From positions 7,423,938-7,487,937 of the forward strand of contig CM052358.1 of NCBI GenBank assembly GCA_028551475.1: a DNA stretch of 64,000 nt. The letters are read 5' to 3'. Position 1 is the first letter of the stretch, and each line of letters starts with the position of its first letter. A model generated the notes under the pieces. It saw only the letters and a list, made by a program, of their open reading frames with translations, had not been told where the DNA came from and did not search any database. Origin of the DNA: Casuarina equisetifolia. Lineage: Eukaryota > Streptophyta > Magnoliopsida > Fagales > Casuarinaceae. Made by a program: the position numbers and the translations under genes. Shown piece by piece: positions 1 through 11,500 of this stretch.

Positions 1-945
1 GGAAGATAAATTTTCACGAATAGAAGGTCATAATGCCCCTAAACTAAAGCAGACAAACAACATAAATATCTGAAAATGTTTTCTTCTGTATCTTTAACGG
101 ATCTTCTAGGGTCCAAAATCTGGTCACGTGGGTTTTTCAGATTTCTTATAATTTGATTAGGAAAAATCCTCGTTCATCTCTCAGCAGCCGCCGCCCGCCC
201 CCCCGCCCCCCCCCCCAAAAGAAGAAGAAGAAGAAGAAGAAGAAGAAGAAGAAAAAATCATTAATCCTATTTGTAAATGTTAACCTTTCCCCATGCTCTT
301 TTGCTGCTTTTTTTTTCTTTTTTTCTTTTATACAATTACTTACCTCAACCAGACATAAAAAGACATTTATTTTACCAATTATTTTTTTCTTCACTTTTAG
401 TACGTTTCCCTAATGCTTTAACAAAAATAATTTTGAAACTTGGATTTCATCCAAGTAAAGAAAGAATTTTCCATGTCCTACATAGTTCAAACTTAGTCAA
501 TAACTTCCAGTCATAGGACAAAGGTGAAAACAACCTAAGCACTATTTATTTTTTGACCTTCTCACAAGTAACAAGAATATGTTAACTGTTAATTTTGTTA
601 AACTCCGAAGCACAAAATACAATTTTCATCCACTATTGTGCATTGAATCTGTCCATCATAGCTAAATCAAGCAATTTGTTGGCTATACTAAGTACTCTCT
701 GGGTAGCTTACAAATGTTTTGCCCTTCGTATTTACTTTAGATCTAGTTAGATTGTCCAAAGATGCCATTGGGCTACATGTAGAAGGGTTCCATCAATTCA
801 CTAGTCAATTGGTGGGAATTAAACTTTTCGTGCTAGCTTCCAACTCCAAAGGGATCCATTCCTTGTACTATACTGGAAAAAAGATATTTACAAAACTATG
901 TGCCGCATTAATCTTATTCAACCATGTCCTTTTTTATTTTTTTAT
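1..945. repeat. Segmental duplication, copy 1 left arm
   Basis: This stretch aligns almost base for base with 17647-18555, including the C-tract/GAA microsatellite and the short open stretch near 719-900. The match is already present at base 1, so the duplicated block probably continues to the left of the window. No gene is evident: the open frames are short and run through low-complexity DNA. At about 908-945 the two copies part. Copy 1 continues into a 1.75-kb segment, while copy 2 jumps directly to sequence matching about 2668. Confidence 0.9.
189..257. repeat. Poly-C tract followed by (GAA)n microsatellite
   Basis: A nearly pure C run (about 189-216) is followed by about eleven GAA units. 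The duplicate copy at 17840-17897 has the same two tracts with different lengths, as expected for slippage after duplication. Open frames across it encode only poly-Lys or poly-Phe and are not genes. Confidence 0.95.
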
Positions 946-2668
946 TTTTTTTTCTTTTTTAAAGTTCTAACGCTGCATCTATAACCCAATTGTAGTTCTT
1001 ACAACCAGTTGCCTTGTCCTTGTATCGTCATGACTATATGGTTCATGGCTCACAAGTCCACTAAGTGACCATATTGTTCAGTGCAACTCCAGAATCATGC
1101 ACGTTGAAAGAATAACGTGTGGTTAAAAGGCGGGTATAGAAAGATTTTGAGGGCTGAGGTGCCAATTTGCGGAAGAAGATTTCTATCTCTGATTAAATTA
1201 CCACCTGCCAATTTTGAGGGTCTAGGCATTGCAATCCACTTCATTTCATGCTGTTCAAAGCAATGATGGTAGTCATATACTCTGCATGTTGTGTTTTCTA
1301 GCAACACTAGATAGATACACAGTGATGCTATACCATTATGAAAAGGGGATTGGGATTCGTAAGGAGACTCCGTCATTGTTTCCACAAAGGGATTGAAGAG
1401 TAGCCTCTTCATCTTTCTGTCAAAATCTGTATCACGGGTGTAAGTCAGGGCACTGCTTTTCCCGTGTCCTTTTGTTTTCTGTTTTGGTTTTTTGGGGTTC
1501 TTCTACCTATGTGATATTTGAGGCTCTGTGAAGCAACCAACAAGCCCTGGTACCGTACAATCCCCCACCCTTCGCTGTCGAGAAAACTCATCAACGAGTG
1601 ATCCTGAGGAATATTTACTTGAATCAGGTTTGGCTATACATCTTACTCGAGACTTGGGAACTTGAGATTGAGGAGTTTGAAAGCTAAGTTTTGAGCGATA
1701 GGTGCTGAGAAGATTCATCAAAAATGGAAATTATTTCACTTTCATTCTCCCTTCTCTTTACTCTTTTACCATTCTTATAGTTGTTTATAAGACCGGAATA
1801 TCCAAGCCAATTTTCCAATGCACCTCCATTTTTCACGGGCTCAGTCGTTCAGGCTTTTGAAGCGACCGAGCGGATCTATCCTCTTTCCCAGGAATGGGAT
1901 GGCTGAGAGGGTACGGCTTTACGAGGACTTAAAAAAGCTCAGATGGGTCAAAAGTAGCTGCCACCGCTATACGACAGTTTATTAATGTGCTTTGTGAGCG
2001 TTACGCTTATGGTTCTCCAGGCTTTTTCATTACAAAACTCTTACTTTAAATTATATATATTCTTTCAACTAATACAACTTGGAAAAGTATTTTGTATTTA
2101 CCGCCTCACCTAAAATCTATCGTTGAAAAACACGTTCAAGAATGAGAGAGAGAAGAATACACTAAAATTGAGAATTTGAAATTCGGTTGAATTCATAACC
2201 CATTTGTGCTTGGCTAACACCTAGCGTAGTACGACTGGGTTTCCAATTCCTAGCATAACTTGGGCTGTGACTACTTCAAATCCAAATCTATTTTGGTACT
2301 GGACTCGAATTCCTAACACAATTGGATTGTGACTATTTCAAATTCAAATTTATTTTGTCTATATCTATCATGGTAATTTAGGAATTCAATACCTACTTGT
2401 ACTAAGGTTAAGTGTTAGACTATTAATAAATTGTAAGAGGATAATAAGACATTGCGTTTCTTAAGAGATTAAAACCTAAGCTATAACATCTATTAACAAG
2501 AAAGCTTTAGGTTTCAATTTTGTAAGTTTTGTGTGCGACTTTTCTATTACAAAAAATTCTTGTGTAGAGTTAACTCTTAATCAAGTTATCTTTTGCTCAA
2601 TATTCAATTTGTTAGTAAGAGCACATCAATAATTTCTTAGGTGTGACACCTCTTTATCAAACGAAGCT
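946..2668. other. 1.7-kb segment present only in duplication copy 1
   Basis: Copy 2 lacks this whole interval: its sequence passes from the equivalent of about 908 straight to the equivalent of about 2671. The segment contains a minus-strand open frame at 1503-1721, Ser/Arg rich and not recognised, a GC-richer stretch at about 1800-2030 unlike its AT-rich surroundings, and from about 2030 the leader module shared with 6838-7985. I cannot tell whether this is an insertion in copy 1 or a deletion in copy 2; the presence of the leader module on both sides of the cut favours a deletion in copy 2. Confidence 0.7.
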
Positions 2669-3245
2669 TACAAATTGGACTACTTCTATTCAAAGTTAAT
2701 CGGTGAGTAATTTTTACCTTTTAATCTTTTCCCTTTTTCTCCCTTGCATTGTACTTTTATGTTACTTTCTTTGATGATAACCATGTACAATATATTATTT
2801 GTGGTTAACAATTCTAGTAAGAGGTTTTTCAATTTGGGAATTGCATTTTAAAGGAGTTTTTTTTTCTATCATGTTTTATATGAATTTTAATTCATACGAC
2901 ATACGTGTTGTTTGTAATTTCTTTTTTTTTTCTTTCCCCTTTTTAAATTTTAGATGAGATTGTTTTACAATTGTGTTTGTGTTTCTTTTTCAAGTTCACA
3001 ATTGCTCCTTGCAATTGTATGTTTTTGCTTCCTAAAGCCACGTAATTATATGTTTTTCGATGAATGCTTAATGGTTCTTCTTCTTCGTAGGCCATTCCTT
3101 TTTTTTTTTTTGTAAATTGATTAATGCAATAGCATATTACTTCAATTTTCATGTCATTCATCTTGTGCAGTAGATTATTTGATTTTCCTTCATTTAATGT
3201 TCTTATATACCAATCTAATTCCAACCTCATTATGAAATTGGTGAA
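2030..3245 (+). repeat. KIB leader module, copy 1 (promoter, 5' leader exon, leader intron)
   Basis: This aligns over about 1.2 kb, with scattered differences, to 6838-7985. It ends in a probable 5' leader exon whose donor (GTGAGTAA at 2703) opens an intron running to the CAG acceptor at 3251, just before the gene at 3259. The same exon end and GTGAGT donor recur at about 7440, 8332 and, in the duplicated copy, 18587. I infer that this is the transcription-start region of the KIB gene copies; no promoter element is distinctive enough to mark. Confidence 0.7.
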
Positions 3246-3258
3246 TCACAGGTCCACA

Positions 3259-4206
3259 ATGGAATCCAATGAAGGACATATACAACCTTTGCATGCTCGT
3301 TCTATCTTTACCCCTCGAACATATCCTTGGCTTGTATTTACCCAAGAAGGGAGGCAAATTTTTTTCGATGTATCAAACCAACGTTGGTACAAAAAAAGCA
3401 TTCTGGAGATGAACTGCAAAGGAACATACATTTGTTCTCATGGATGGTATGTTTTGGTTGATCTGCATTCCAACAATTATTATCTTTTCAATCCCATCTC
3501 GTTGGAAAAGATTCAACTACCACCGGCGGGAACCATTACGTACCATGTTTGCATTCTATCATCATCTCCAAGTGATCCTGCATGTCATATCTTGTTCTTC
3601 ACATATGATGTCAACTATTTTCTATATTGTAAGCTAGGTGATCTTGAATTTACTGAACAATTGATTGAAGATGCGGATAACTCAAAAATAATGGCGGCAA
3701 CTGTGGTTGGTGGAACTATTTATTGCTTGATATATCGAGAAAATTCTAGTGAAGGAGTGTATATGCTATGCACAGTTCTATTAACAGATTCAACAGTTCA
3801 ATTTACATATGTGATAACAGAACAACTCTTCCTACAAGAGGCACCAGATATTTCAAGATTCTGGCCACATCTTATTGAGGGTTGCGGTCAAATCTTTTTG
3901 GTGCTCAAGGTGACTGGGCCAAGCGGTTTTGAGTGGCCCCTCGAATTTATAGTCTTTGCAATGGATTCTTCTAAAAAGCGTTGGGTGAGGCTAAAAAGTC
4001 TTGGAGATCGAGCTATTTTTCTATCTAACATAAGTGGCATGATTTGTTTAGCAGCAGATAGTGGAGTTAAACCAAATTCAATATACTACACATTGTACAA
4101 TGATAGACACCTTTATGTGTTGGACTTTAGAAATCAAATTGTTACAACGTCTTTACCTTGTCCTATTGTAAGCAATAGTTGGGAACTAGATTGGATGATG
4201 ATATAA
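3259..4206 (+). CDS. KIB-type DUF295 beta-propeller protein lacking an F-box
   Basis: The product is 315 aa from the ATG just after a CAG acceptor at 3251; an upstream in-frame ATG at 3151 lies inside the predicted leader intron and is not preferred. The protein matches the DUF295/KIB1-4 beta-propeller family: an early IFTPRTYPWLVF segment, then a Trp- and Tyr-rich propeller with the usual FDVSNQRWY, SHGWYVLVD and LFNPISLEKIQLP blocks and a C-terminal region naming the person-like 'W-x-R-L-x-S-L-G-D-R-A-I-F-L' strand. Family members usually carry an N-terminal F-box that docks the protein into an SCF ubiquitin ligase. None is present here or in the leader intron, so this copy could bind substrate but probably not SKP1. 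It may be a truncated but expressed paralogue. The frame is clean, with no internal stops. Confidence 0.85.
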   Translation: MESNEGHIQPLHARSIFTPRTYPWLVFTQEGRQIFFDVSNQRWYKKSILEMNCKGTYICSHGWYVLVDLHSNNYYLFNPISLEKIQLPPAGTITYHVCILSSSPSDPACHILFFTYDVNYFLYCKLGDLEFTEQLIEDADNSKIMAATVVGGTIYCLIYRENSSEGVYMLCTVLLTDSTVQFTYVITEQLFLQEAPDISRFWPHLIEGCGQIFLVLKVTGPSGFEWPLEFIVFAMDSSKKRWVRLKSLGDRAIFLSNISGMICLAADSGVKPNSIYYTLYNDRHLYVLDFRNQIVTTSLPCPIVSNSWELDWMMI

Positions 4207-6837
4207 TCTTTTGATAAGTTTACAAAGATTGTTATGATTTAGATGATTTGTAATGTGTAACAATTTGTTTAAAGGTTGTATGTGATTGCTTGGTCATGTG
4301 CAATGGCACAACAATGAGATGGGAAATCCAGTTGAGCCTTTTATATAGCATTTGCCGCCTAAAAAAAATTGTAGAGAGATTAGTGCAAGTAGTTTATAAA
4401 TATGTATATAAGACTCTCATATATGCTTACAACAATACATAATCTTACTTATAATTTAATTTCCCTAAAAACTATTTTAATAATAACTTCAACTTGATAA
4501 TAGTGATCAGGAAAACATATGAGCAATATTGAATGCTCTAAACCTTTTAGTGTCACACAATTTCTTGCACCATCTCCGCCAAGGAGGACCGTTATGGCTT
4601 TTAACCCCGCCAGACCTGTCCTCCTTATCCACTTCTTTCCTAGGGGACACACGTAGAAAAGTGAGTCCTGGGCACCTTGCGACGCAGCTCAACTCAAGTG
4701 TAGTCCTGCTTGCCGGCCTCGTCTATTATAACTTGCTAATCACTACACCGACACGTGACGGTCCGCCCCTTGCTTCTTCACTAATTATTCGTAGTTGTAG
4801 GTACACCTTGTTACGTATTTGCTCTAATGTCTTCTTTTGTGTTTTTCAATTTTATTTTATTTTATTTTATTTAATTTTTACGCCAGTCAACCTTAGTATA
4901 AGACTAGGTCCTGTCCTCCGTGTTATGTTAAAATGAATTTAAAGTTCTGTATTTATTTATTTATTTTGAAAAAGAAGCTTCTGTAAAGCCCAGCAAACTC
5001 TACAAAGAGTGTGGTGTATATCAAAAGGCATTCTTTATTCGGATTATAATAAAATGAAAATTCCATTTTAGCTTGTGGTTCAATGAAAATTCCAGCCGGA
5101 GAATGACCGCATCTTTCGCGAATGAAAATTCTCAGAACCTCTCGAATATGTAAAATGGTGATGGACTCTTGTGTGAAATGGATGAAGAAGAATACACGAC
5201 TGGTCATTCTTTCTTGTGGTTATAAAATCAGTCCCGTTGACGACGGTAATGGAACTTTGGAGTTGGAACTGAAAACCTTTGATTCTAAGTTTGTTGAAAG
5301 TATGTGGTGTTGTGGGCCTATGAGCCTTGTACTGTAGCATCTGTAGGTCCGGCCTCTTTTTCTTTTGTCATTCATTTGTATTTAAATAGTAGTTACATTT
5401 TACTGTGATTTTTAAGAATTGTAAATAGAAATCAGCACACGATGCAATTCCAATATGCTCTCTGTTGTGCATCACGTTGCATTTTCTACTATCACAGTTG
5501 CTGCACTTCAGCAAATTCTTCAAAGTTCTGCAAACTTGCCGAAAGAGTTGTCCCTGCTTCTGAGATGCACTCTTGTCTTAGGCAAGACTAGCACAGTTAT
5601 TCCTGCGAGGGCTTGGAATAAAAAACATTAATGCGACGTCAGAGTCGAAGCCCGCCAAAGATAACCTAAGATTCTGTAATCACCGAACTCAAAACCAAAA
5701 GCGAAAATCGAGACAAAATGGATCCCACGAAATTCACAAAGGCGGCACCGGAAATATGCTTCTTCTTTTTTTTTTTCCACTTTTTATTTTTCGCTTTTAC
5801 AAGTTTACAAACTTAAATTAGTGAGTGGAAATCTTAACTTCGTTTAAAGGATAAGCAAAAAAGCTGTCAACCAATGGCGTTGTGGTACCCGGAAGTTTAA
5901 GGCTCATCATCACCGAAGTTCCTGGTGTTGTGTTATGGGCACAAGTCTGGGTACACGCAATTGGGGCCAAAGGGAAGCCATTTTGACGGACGTTTGGATT
6001 ATCTGGATAATTCCTTGTAATGTGTTGGAGCCTTGAACTCTATCTCTACCGTTTTTAAAGGGTAAGAACGGATACGTTTAAGGTCTTGGATTAACTTTTT
6101 ACTTACTTTCCATTTAGTTTCATAGCCCTTTAATAGGCATTTTACAGCAGGGACTAGAGTGCCTAACCAGGAATTTTTAAGCCTACATAGGCCTGAGTCA
6201 TAGCTAGTGCAAGTTAACTGAGACTTGCCTCTAACTCAGTTCCAGGTTTGTCTTTTACGTTTATACTCTCCAGCTCTCCGTATTGGACTGGATTCTTCAA
6301 GTTACTCTCTTTCGGGTGGTAGCTTCTATCCTCGTTTTGGTTTCTTTGCCGTACTTGTTGGCACCATGCCGGGGATGTTCGAACGAGGACGAATTGTTTT
6401 TATATATATTGGAATTGCGTTTATATCGGGACAAGCAATTTTAGTATGGTTTTTGAGACTCCCTTCTCTTTGATCTCTTACCTTTTCAGTTCTTCAATTC
6501 CTTTTTAGGCGTTCAGGACTTTGTCCAACGGATATAACAAACTGTTGGTGCGATGGGCGCGTTCTTCGCGCCGCGCTGGGCATCGCCGTCGACGGCTGAG
6601 GGCCCGCTCTTCTTGCTCGGAACACAGCCCCCTCCTTTGCCCGTGGAGAATTGAGAATTCTTCAATCAGAACAGATATCAACCGGACCCCGATAATTCTA
6701 AATCCAAATTATTGGCGAATTTAGGATGATGTTTGGGCGTGTCGATTGCATTCTTCATAGGCGCTACCAATGGAAAGCAAAATACATGCACCAAATACAA
6801 GTTTGTGTCCAAGGAAAATAAACCAACTCAAAATAAT
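4207..6837. other. Intergenic, no convincing gene
   Basis: The 3' flank of the KIB gene is followed by mixed sequence. 4449-4800 has a GC-richer stretch open on both strands, without a recognisable product. 4852-4875 is a short (TTTTA)n tract. 5122-5337 has a 71-codon open frame opposed by one on the other strand, not recognised. 5990-6740 is compositionally unlike the neighbourhood, with a hydrophobic open frame at 6225-6473 and a GC-rich run at 6545-6650 (see findings). Nothing here can be called a gene. Confidence 0.6.
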
Positions 6838-7985
6838 AAAACAAAACTCTTACTCTAAACCACATATGTATTCTTTCAACAAATACAACTTGATCGAAAA
6901 GTATTCTAAATTTATGGAAACCTCACTTAAAGTTTATTATCGAAAAACATGTTAGAGAATGAGAGAAAGAAAAGTACCGACTAAAACTAAGAATTTGAAA
7001 TTCTATCAAATTCAAAACCCACTCGTGTTGGGCTAACAACCAGCCTAGTACAACTGGATTTGAATTCCTAGCATAATTAGGTTGGGACTGTTTCAAACTT
7101 AATAATAAGTAAAAATTCAAATTTATATTGTGTCTTGCTATCAAGATAATTGGGAATTCAAAACCTACTCATATTTGGTTAGATGTTAAACTATATAATA
7201 AATAGCAAGACGATAAGAAAACATTGTGCTTCCTTGAGATATTAAAACCTAAGTTATAATATCTATTAATGAGGAAACTTTAAGTTCCAATCTCGTGAGC
7301 TTTGTGTGTGACTTTCCTATTGTAAAGAATTTTTTTGTGTAGAGTTAAGTCTTAATTAAGTTATTTTGTCACTTGGACAAGTTGTTGGGTGTGATACAGA
7401 CTAGGCCTACAAGTTAGACTCCTTCCCTTCAAAGTTGACTGGTGAGTGATTTTTGCTTTTAAATCTTCTTTCTTTTCCTTCCTTGTAATGTACTTTTATG
7501 TTACTTTCTTTGATGAAAACTGTGTGTAATGCACTTTTTGTAATTAACAATTCTAGTAGGAGATTTTACAATTTAGGACCTACACTTTAGAGGAGTCTTT
7601 ATTTATTTATTTATTTATTTGTGCCTATCATGTTTTATATGAATTTTAATTTATACTTTGAACAACATATGTTTTCTTTATAATTTCATTATTCTTTTTT
7701 CCTTCTTTTTATAAATTTTATATGAGATTGTTTTACAATTGTGTTTGCATCTCTTTTTCAAGTTCATAATTGTTTCTTCTGGTTCTTTGTTTCCTAAAGC
7801 CACGTAACTATATGCTTTCTATTGGATGCTCAATGGTTGTTCTTCATTTTAGGCATTTTTTTTCTTTTTTGTAAATTAGTTAATGCAATGGTGGGGACCC
7901 TCAATTTTCATGTCATTCGTCTTGTATGGTACATTATTTGGTTTCTTACATTTAATATTTCCCCTATACCAATATTGGAATATAC
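6838..7985 (+). repeat. KIB leader module, copy 2, orphaned
   Basis: This is a diverged copy of 2030-3245 that includes the leader exon end and GTGAGTGA donor near 7441 and the T-rich intron with its stretch around 7880-7930. Homology stops just before where the coding exon would begin, and no KIB coding sequence follows until the separate gene at 8676. I read it as the remains of a KIB copy that lost its coding exon. A (TTTA)n microsatellite sits at 7599-7621. Confidence 0.7.
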
Positions 7986-8074
7986 AAGTGCAAGTGTTAT
8001 GTATCTTAATTATTATGCTCATAAATTATACTTAAATTTGCACAACTAATGGACATCTAATTAATTTTCTTCTA

Positions 8075-8146
8075 CAAGTTGAAAAAGGATTCCTTGTACG
8101 AGTCAAAGAGGGATTCCTTATACGAGTTGAAAAAGGATTCCTTATC
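8075..8146. repeat. Three tandem copies of a 24-bp unit
   Basis: Units at 8075, 8099 and 8123 share the core AAAGGGATTCCTTATACGAG with a few substitutions. They lie between the orphan leader module and the leader exon of the F-box gene. No function is evident. Confidence 0.85.
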
Positions 8147-8675
8147 CTTATAAAGCTTTTCATTCATCAATTTATCTATAAAAAAAAGTAAAGTTTGTAT
8201 GTGTTCAGATAAAGTAAAATTTGTCACAAATTCTTGTTATTTGCTTAACTTCTTTTTTGGCTATCTCTTGGCATGCTCTTTATCAGAGAAGGCCTCCAAA
8301 CTGAACTTCTTACTCTCAAAGTTCACTAGTGAGTAGTCGATCTTGTTTCCTCCCTTTAATTCTTATTATTCTTCTTCTCCTTGTCCTTGTGTTCTAATTT
8401 TATGTGACTCTTCTTCAATGGAAAGATTATACATTGGAAGAATTAGAAATTCTAAGAAGCAAGACTTTTTAGTTAAACAATTTTAGTTGATGGTTGTACT
8501 ATGTTATAGTACAATTTTATTAAATCATCTTCTTTGTAGTGTCCTTATTCTATCCTTTTTTTCTCCATTGACTTCAACACATAAAGTAGATGGTAATTCT
8601 TTTACAAATTGTGTATATGTTTTTCTTTTTGCAATTGTAGTTTTAAATAGAACTTCTTATTCAGGTGCAAATAAT

Positions 8676-9815
8676 ATGTCAATCTACGAGCAAATGGATG
8701 AAAAACTTGAAAAGCCAGAAAGGTCATGGTCTGACCTTCCATATGATATTCTATGCATAATATCATCGCATCTCTTTGTTGGGGACTTCACTACCTTTCG
8801 AGCTGTATGCAAATCATGGCAATCATCCACCCTTCTTATTCGACAAGTGCCACTCCTAGTTGATTCTCATCATTCTCTTTGTCCTTGTTTGTTGTCCGTC
8901 CACTATTATGAATGTAGATTTCATCATCCTACTAACTTTGGTGTTGATCGTGCGGATATTCCAGAATTATATGATGCGTATATCCACTTCTCAAAGTATG
9001 GTTGGTTACTCTTAACTCGAGATCATGACCTTAGCATCTTTTTCTTCAATCTTTTCACAAAGGAAAAGGTTGAACTTCCTAAATATAAGAAGATGAACCA
9101 ATTTCATACAATGTGTTTCTCTTCTCCCCCAACTTCTTCAGATTGCTTCGTTCTTGGGTTAGGTAGTGAGTCTAAGTTCGGCTTCATTAGACGTGGAGAC
9201 AAGGATTGGACTTATCGCCATGCAATTGGGAGACACTTTCACATCTCACCATCCAATCCAGTTTTATACAAGGGGTTGTGCTACTACTTAGATATTAAAG
9301 GATATTTAGGGGTTTTTAATCCAACTGCCAACCCATCTAAACCGACTGTATATGCTTCCAAAAATCCCCTTCCACATGGCATGCTTGATTCAAACCCTAA
9401 AACATACTTGGTGGAAAGTGATGATGGTAATCTGTATATGGTCTTCATGGTTAAAAAGAACGAAGCACCGATTTATGTTTTTAAAGTAAGGTTTTCTAAT
9501 TTGTTACGGAGAAAAGGTGAAGAACTCTGGAAAGTGGGTTGGCATAGAGTGAGAAGCTTAGGAAATAAAGTGATATATCTCAGTACAGGAGGATCCTTCA
9601 TAGAAGCGGCCATGGCTAGAGGGATGAGTAATAAGATATATTTGCCCATGTTTCAAGACAATATAAACATGTTCTACTCCCTCAGTACATCCAAGTTTCA
9701 ATCTTTCATAGGAGATTATTCTAGTAAAATTTTTTTCAATGTTCAAGAACCATTGAAAGCTTGTTGGATGAGGGGCATGGCAAATGAGGCATCTAAACAT
9801 ATGTTGGAATGGTGA
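8676..9815 (+). CDS. F-box/DUF295 (KIB-type) protein
   Basis: The product is 379 aa. The open frame extends upstream to 8487, but a leader exon ending at about 8331 with a GTGAGT donor and a TTATTCAG acceptor ending at 8664 put the start at the ATG at 8676. Residues 15-51 are an F-box (RSWSDLPYDILCIISSHL then FRAVCKSWQSS), the SKP1-binding part of an SCF E3 ubiquitin ligase. The rest is the DUF295 beta-propeller that selects substrates in this family; Arabidopsis KIB1 directs turnover of a GSK3-like kinase in brassinosteroid signalling, though the target here cannot be inferred. The frame is intact, the length is typical for the family (about 350-400 aa), and it is the only complete F-box member in the cluster. 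Confidence 0.9.
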   Translation: MSIYEQMDEKLEKPERSWSDLPYDILCIISSHLFVGDFTTFRAVCKSWQSSTLLIRQVPLLVDSHHSLCPCLLSVHYYECRFHHPTNFGVDRADIPELYDAYIHFSKYGWLLLTRDHDLSIFFFNLFTKEKVELPKYKKMNQFHTMCFSSPPTSSDCFVLGLGSESKFGFIRRGDKDWTYRHAIGRHFHISPSNPVLYKGLCYYLDIKGYLGVFNPTANPSKPTVYASKNPLPHGMLDSNPKTYLVESDDGNLYMVFMVKKNEAPIYVFKVRFSNLLRRKGEELWKVGWHRVRSLGNKVIYLSTGGSFIEAAMARGMSNKIYLPMFQDNINMFYSLSTSKFQSFIGDYSSKIFFNVQEPLKACWMRGMANEASKHMLEW

Positions 9816-11500
9816 AGAATAAAATAGGGGATACAAGTATTTCTATTTGACTAATGGCTTGCTAGGAACAAATTGTATTTAGATATACCTTTATTCAATT
9901 GTATTTCAACTTGATTTTTGTTACTTGAAGATGATTTCATATAATCAAAGTTCGATTTGGAACTTGAAAAATATTTGTGCCTTCCTTTCCTCTTTGTTAG
10001 TAAGTTTTTCACATTATCAAGGACTAATATAAAAACTTATCATGGTTTGTGTTCAACATCTATATATTTGTTTCTTTTTACAAAATGCTTTTACTTTCTA
10101 CCACAAGTTGTCCACTAAATAGAACATAAAATAAAAGAATTCATCCAGTATTTATAGCACTCATTGCACCCCTATTGATTTTTTTCCTTAAGCTACAAAT
10201 TACTTTTTCCTTAACAAAAACCCATAACATATCTTCCTTTCACTTACCTATCTTACTCTTTTGCAATGATATATTGTAAGTATTCTATTCTAGATAATAT
10301 TAGATGGGTCCACTCAATTAACTTTGTGTGGTAACTCATGTAGCATGTCAACTAGCTGCACCTAGGACTGATGGTTGTCAAAACTGCTTGCTATCTTTCC
10401 TTACCTTGAGCACCATTGCACATAGCAGGCCAAACACCTCTTACATTTGCAAGTCCTTAGTTTCCATTGGAAAAAAGATGGTTATCTTTTAGATTTCCAA
10501 TCATAAGATGGACATAAGACTTTTCTTTCTTATGCACTAGTACATAATGTGGTTTCCAAACCTTTAAATTTAGTATATTTCCTGTAGAGGAATGGTTTTT
10601 AATTATTAATATCTGAATATTTCTAGAATAGCATGATTGAACCAATTGTCATATCAATGTATTTCTCTAGTCATCAATCAAAGTGAATTATCATTGTCAT
10701 TTTATCGATATAATTGTTAAAGAAAATTAACTGGCAAAGTTAGTCGGATATTGAAATTTGGTCCATATACAATTTACAGTATATTCCGCGACAATTGTAC
10801 GGCACTGAATATACGTGGTAGTTTACCATGTATATTCTGACAATTGTACGGCCTCTCCGTTCAACCTTGATCGCGGCCTTTCGGTCTGCTTGCTCAGTCA
10901 GGTGGGTTGCGAAGTTTTCTTTGAGTTTACCGTTTTTTTTTTTTTTTAATTTATCCCACTTCTTTTTTGATTCTTTTTTTTTTATTCTCATTTCTCTTTC
11001 TTTTAAATATTTACGTTCTTTTTTTCTTAATTTCTTTTTTATTTTATTTTATAGATTTGACCTCTTTTTTCATCTGTTAATTTTATACGTTCCTTATCCC
11101 AATTAGAGATGTTTATTTTTTATTTTTCGACCTGCTTTCGGTTGGTTAACCCTTTTTTTTTCCTTTTAAAAAAAAAATCTTAAAATTTTAAAAGTTAGAA
11201 CACCGACACTATAGATTTCGTTCTGCCCATAGCCTTCTCACCTCTCTGCCCTTCCGGCCTCACCTTTTAACCATGAATTAGGCCAGTCAGTCTGCCTGCT
11301 CGATGGAACAGATGACCTTTCAGTTTCCACGTTCTTCTGTTAAATCTGGTTGCCTATTTTCGTTACCGTATATTTTAAAAGGTAGCGTAAATGGTTGGCA
11401 GGTGGGAGGTTAATGTACCCTTTGAAATGTCTACAATGCCGTTTAACCTTCTTAATCTTGGCCTGTCGACAATCAGATCCTTTTCGTGGCCTCTCGACCT
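9816..11500. other. AT-rich intergenic DNA with long T-rich tracts
   Basis: No gene is seen. 10925-11100 and 11140-11180 are pyrimidine-rich runs whose open frames encode only Phe/Leu-rich low complexity. Short phrases around 10870, 11130 and 11695 (GGTCTG, GGTTGGTTGC, AAGTTTTCTTTGA-like) recur, suggesting degenerate repeat DNA that ends in the dispersed repeat at 11501. Confidence 0.6.

Noticed and set aside
146-516. Several overlapping open frames at the window start
   Set aside because: They run through the C-tract/GAA microsatellite and encode poly-Lys, poly-Pro or poly-Phe; the duplicate copy shows different tract lengths, so no frame is conserved.
719-970. 83-codon frame repeated at 18362-18583
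   Set aside because: It is conserved only because the block is duplicated; the end of the frame differs between copies and no known domain is visible.
4507-4936. Opposed open frames in a GC-richer segment
   Set aside because: Both strands are open because stops are rare in GC-rich DNA; the products (Arg/Lys-rich) match no family I know.
5718-5755. ATGGATCCCACGAAATTCACA resembling the start of an HSP101/ClpB-type gene
   Set aside because: Only about seven codons agree, then the frame runs into a T-tract; too short to distinguish from chance.
9558-9836. Minus-strand frame under the F-box gene
   Set aside because: Shadow of the 8676-9815 coding sequence.
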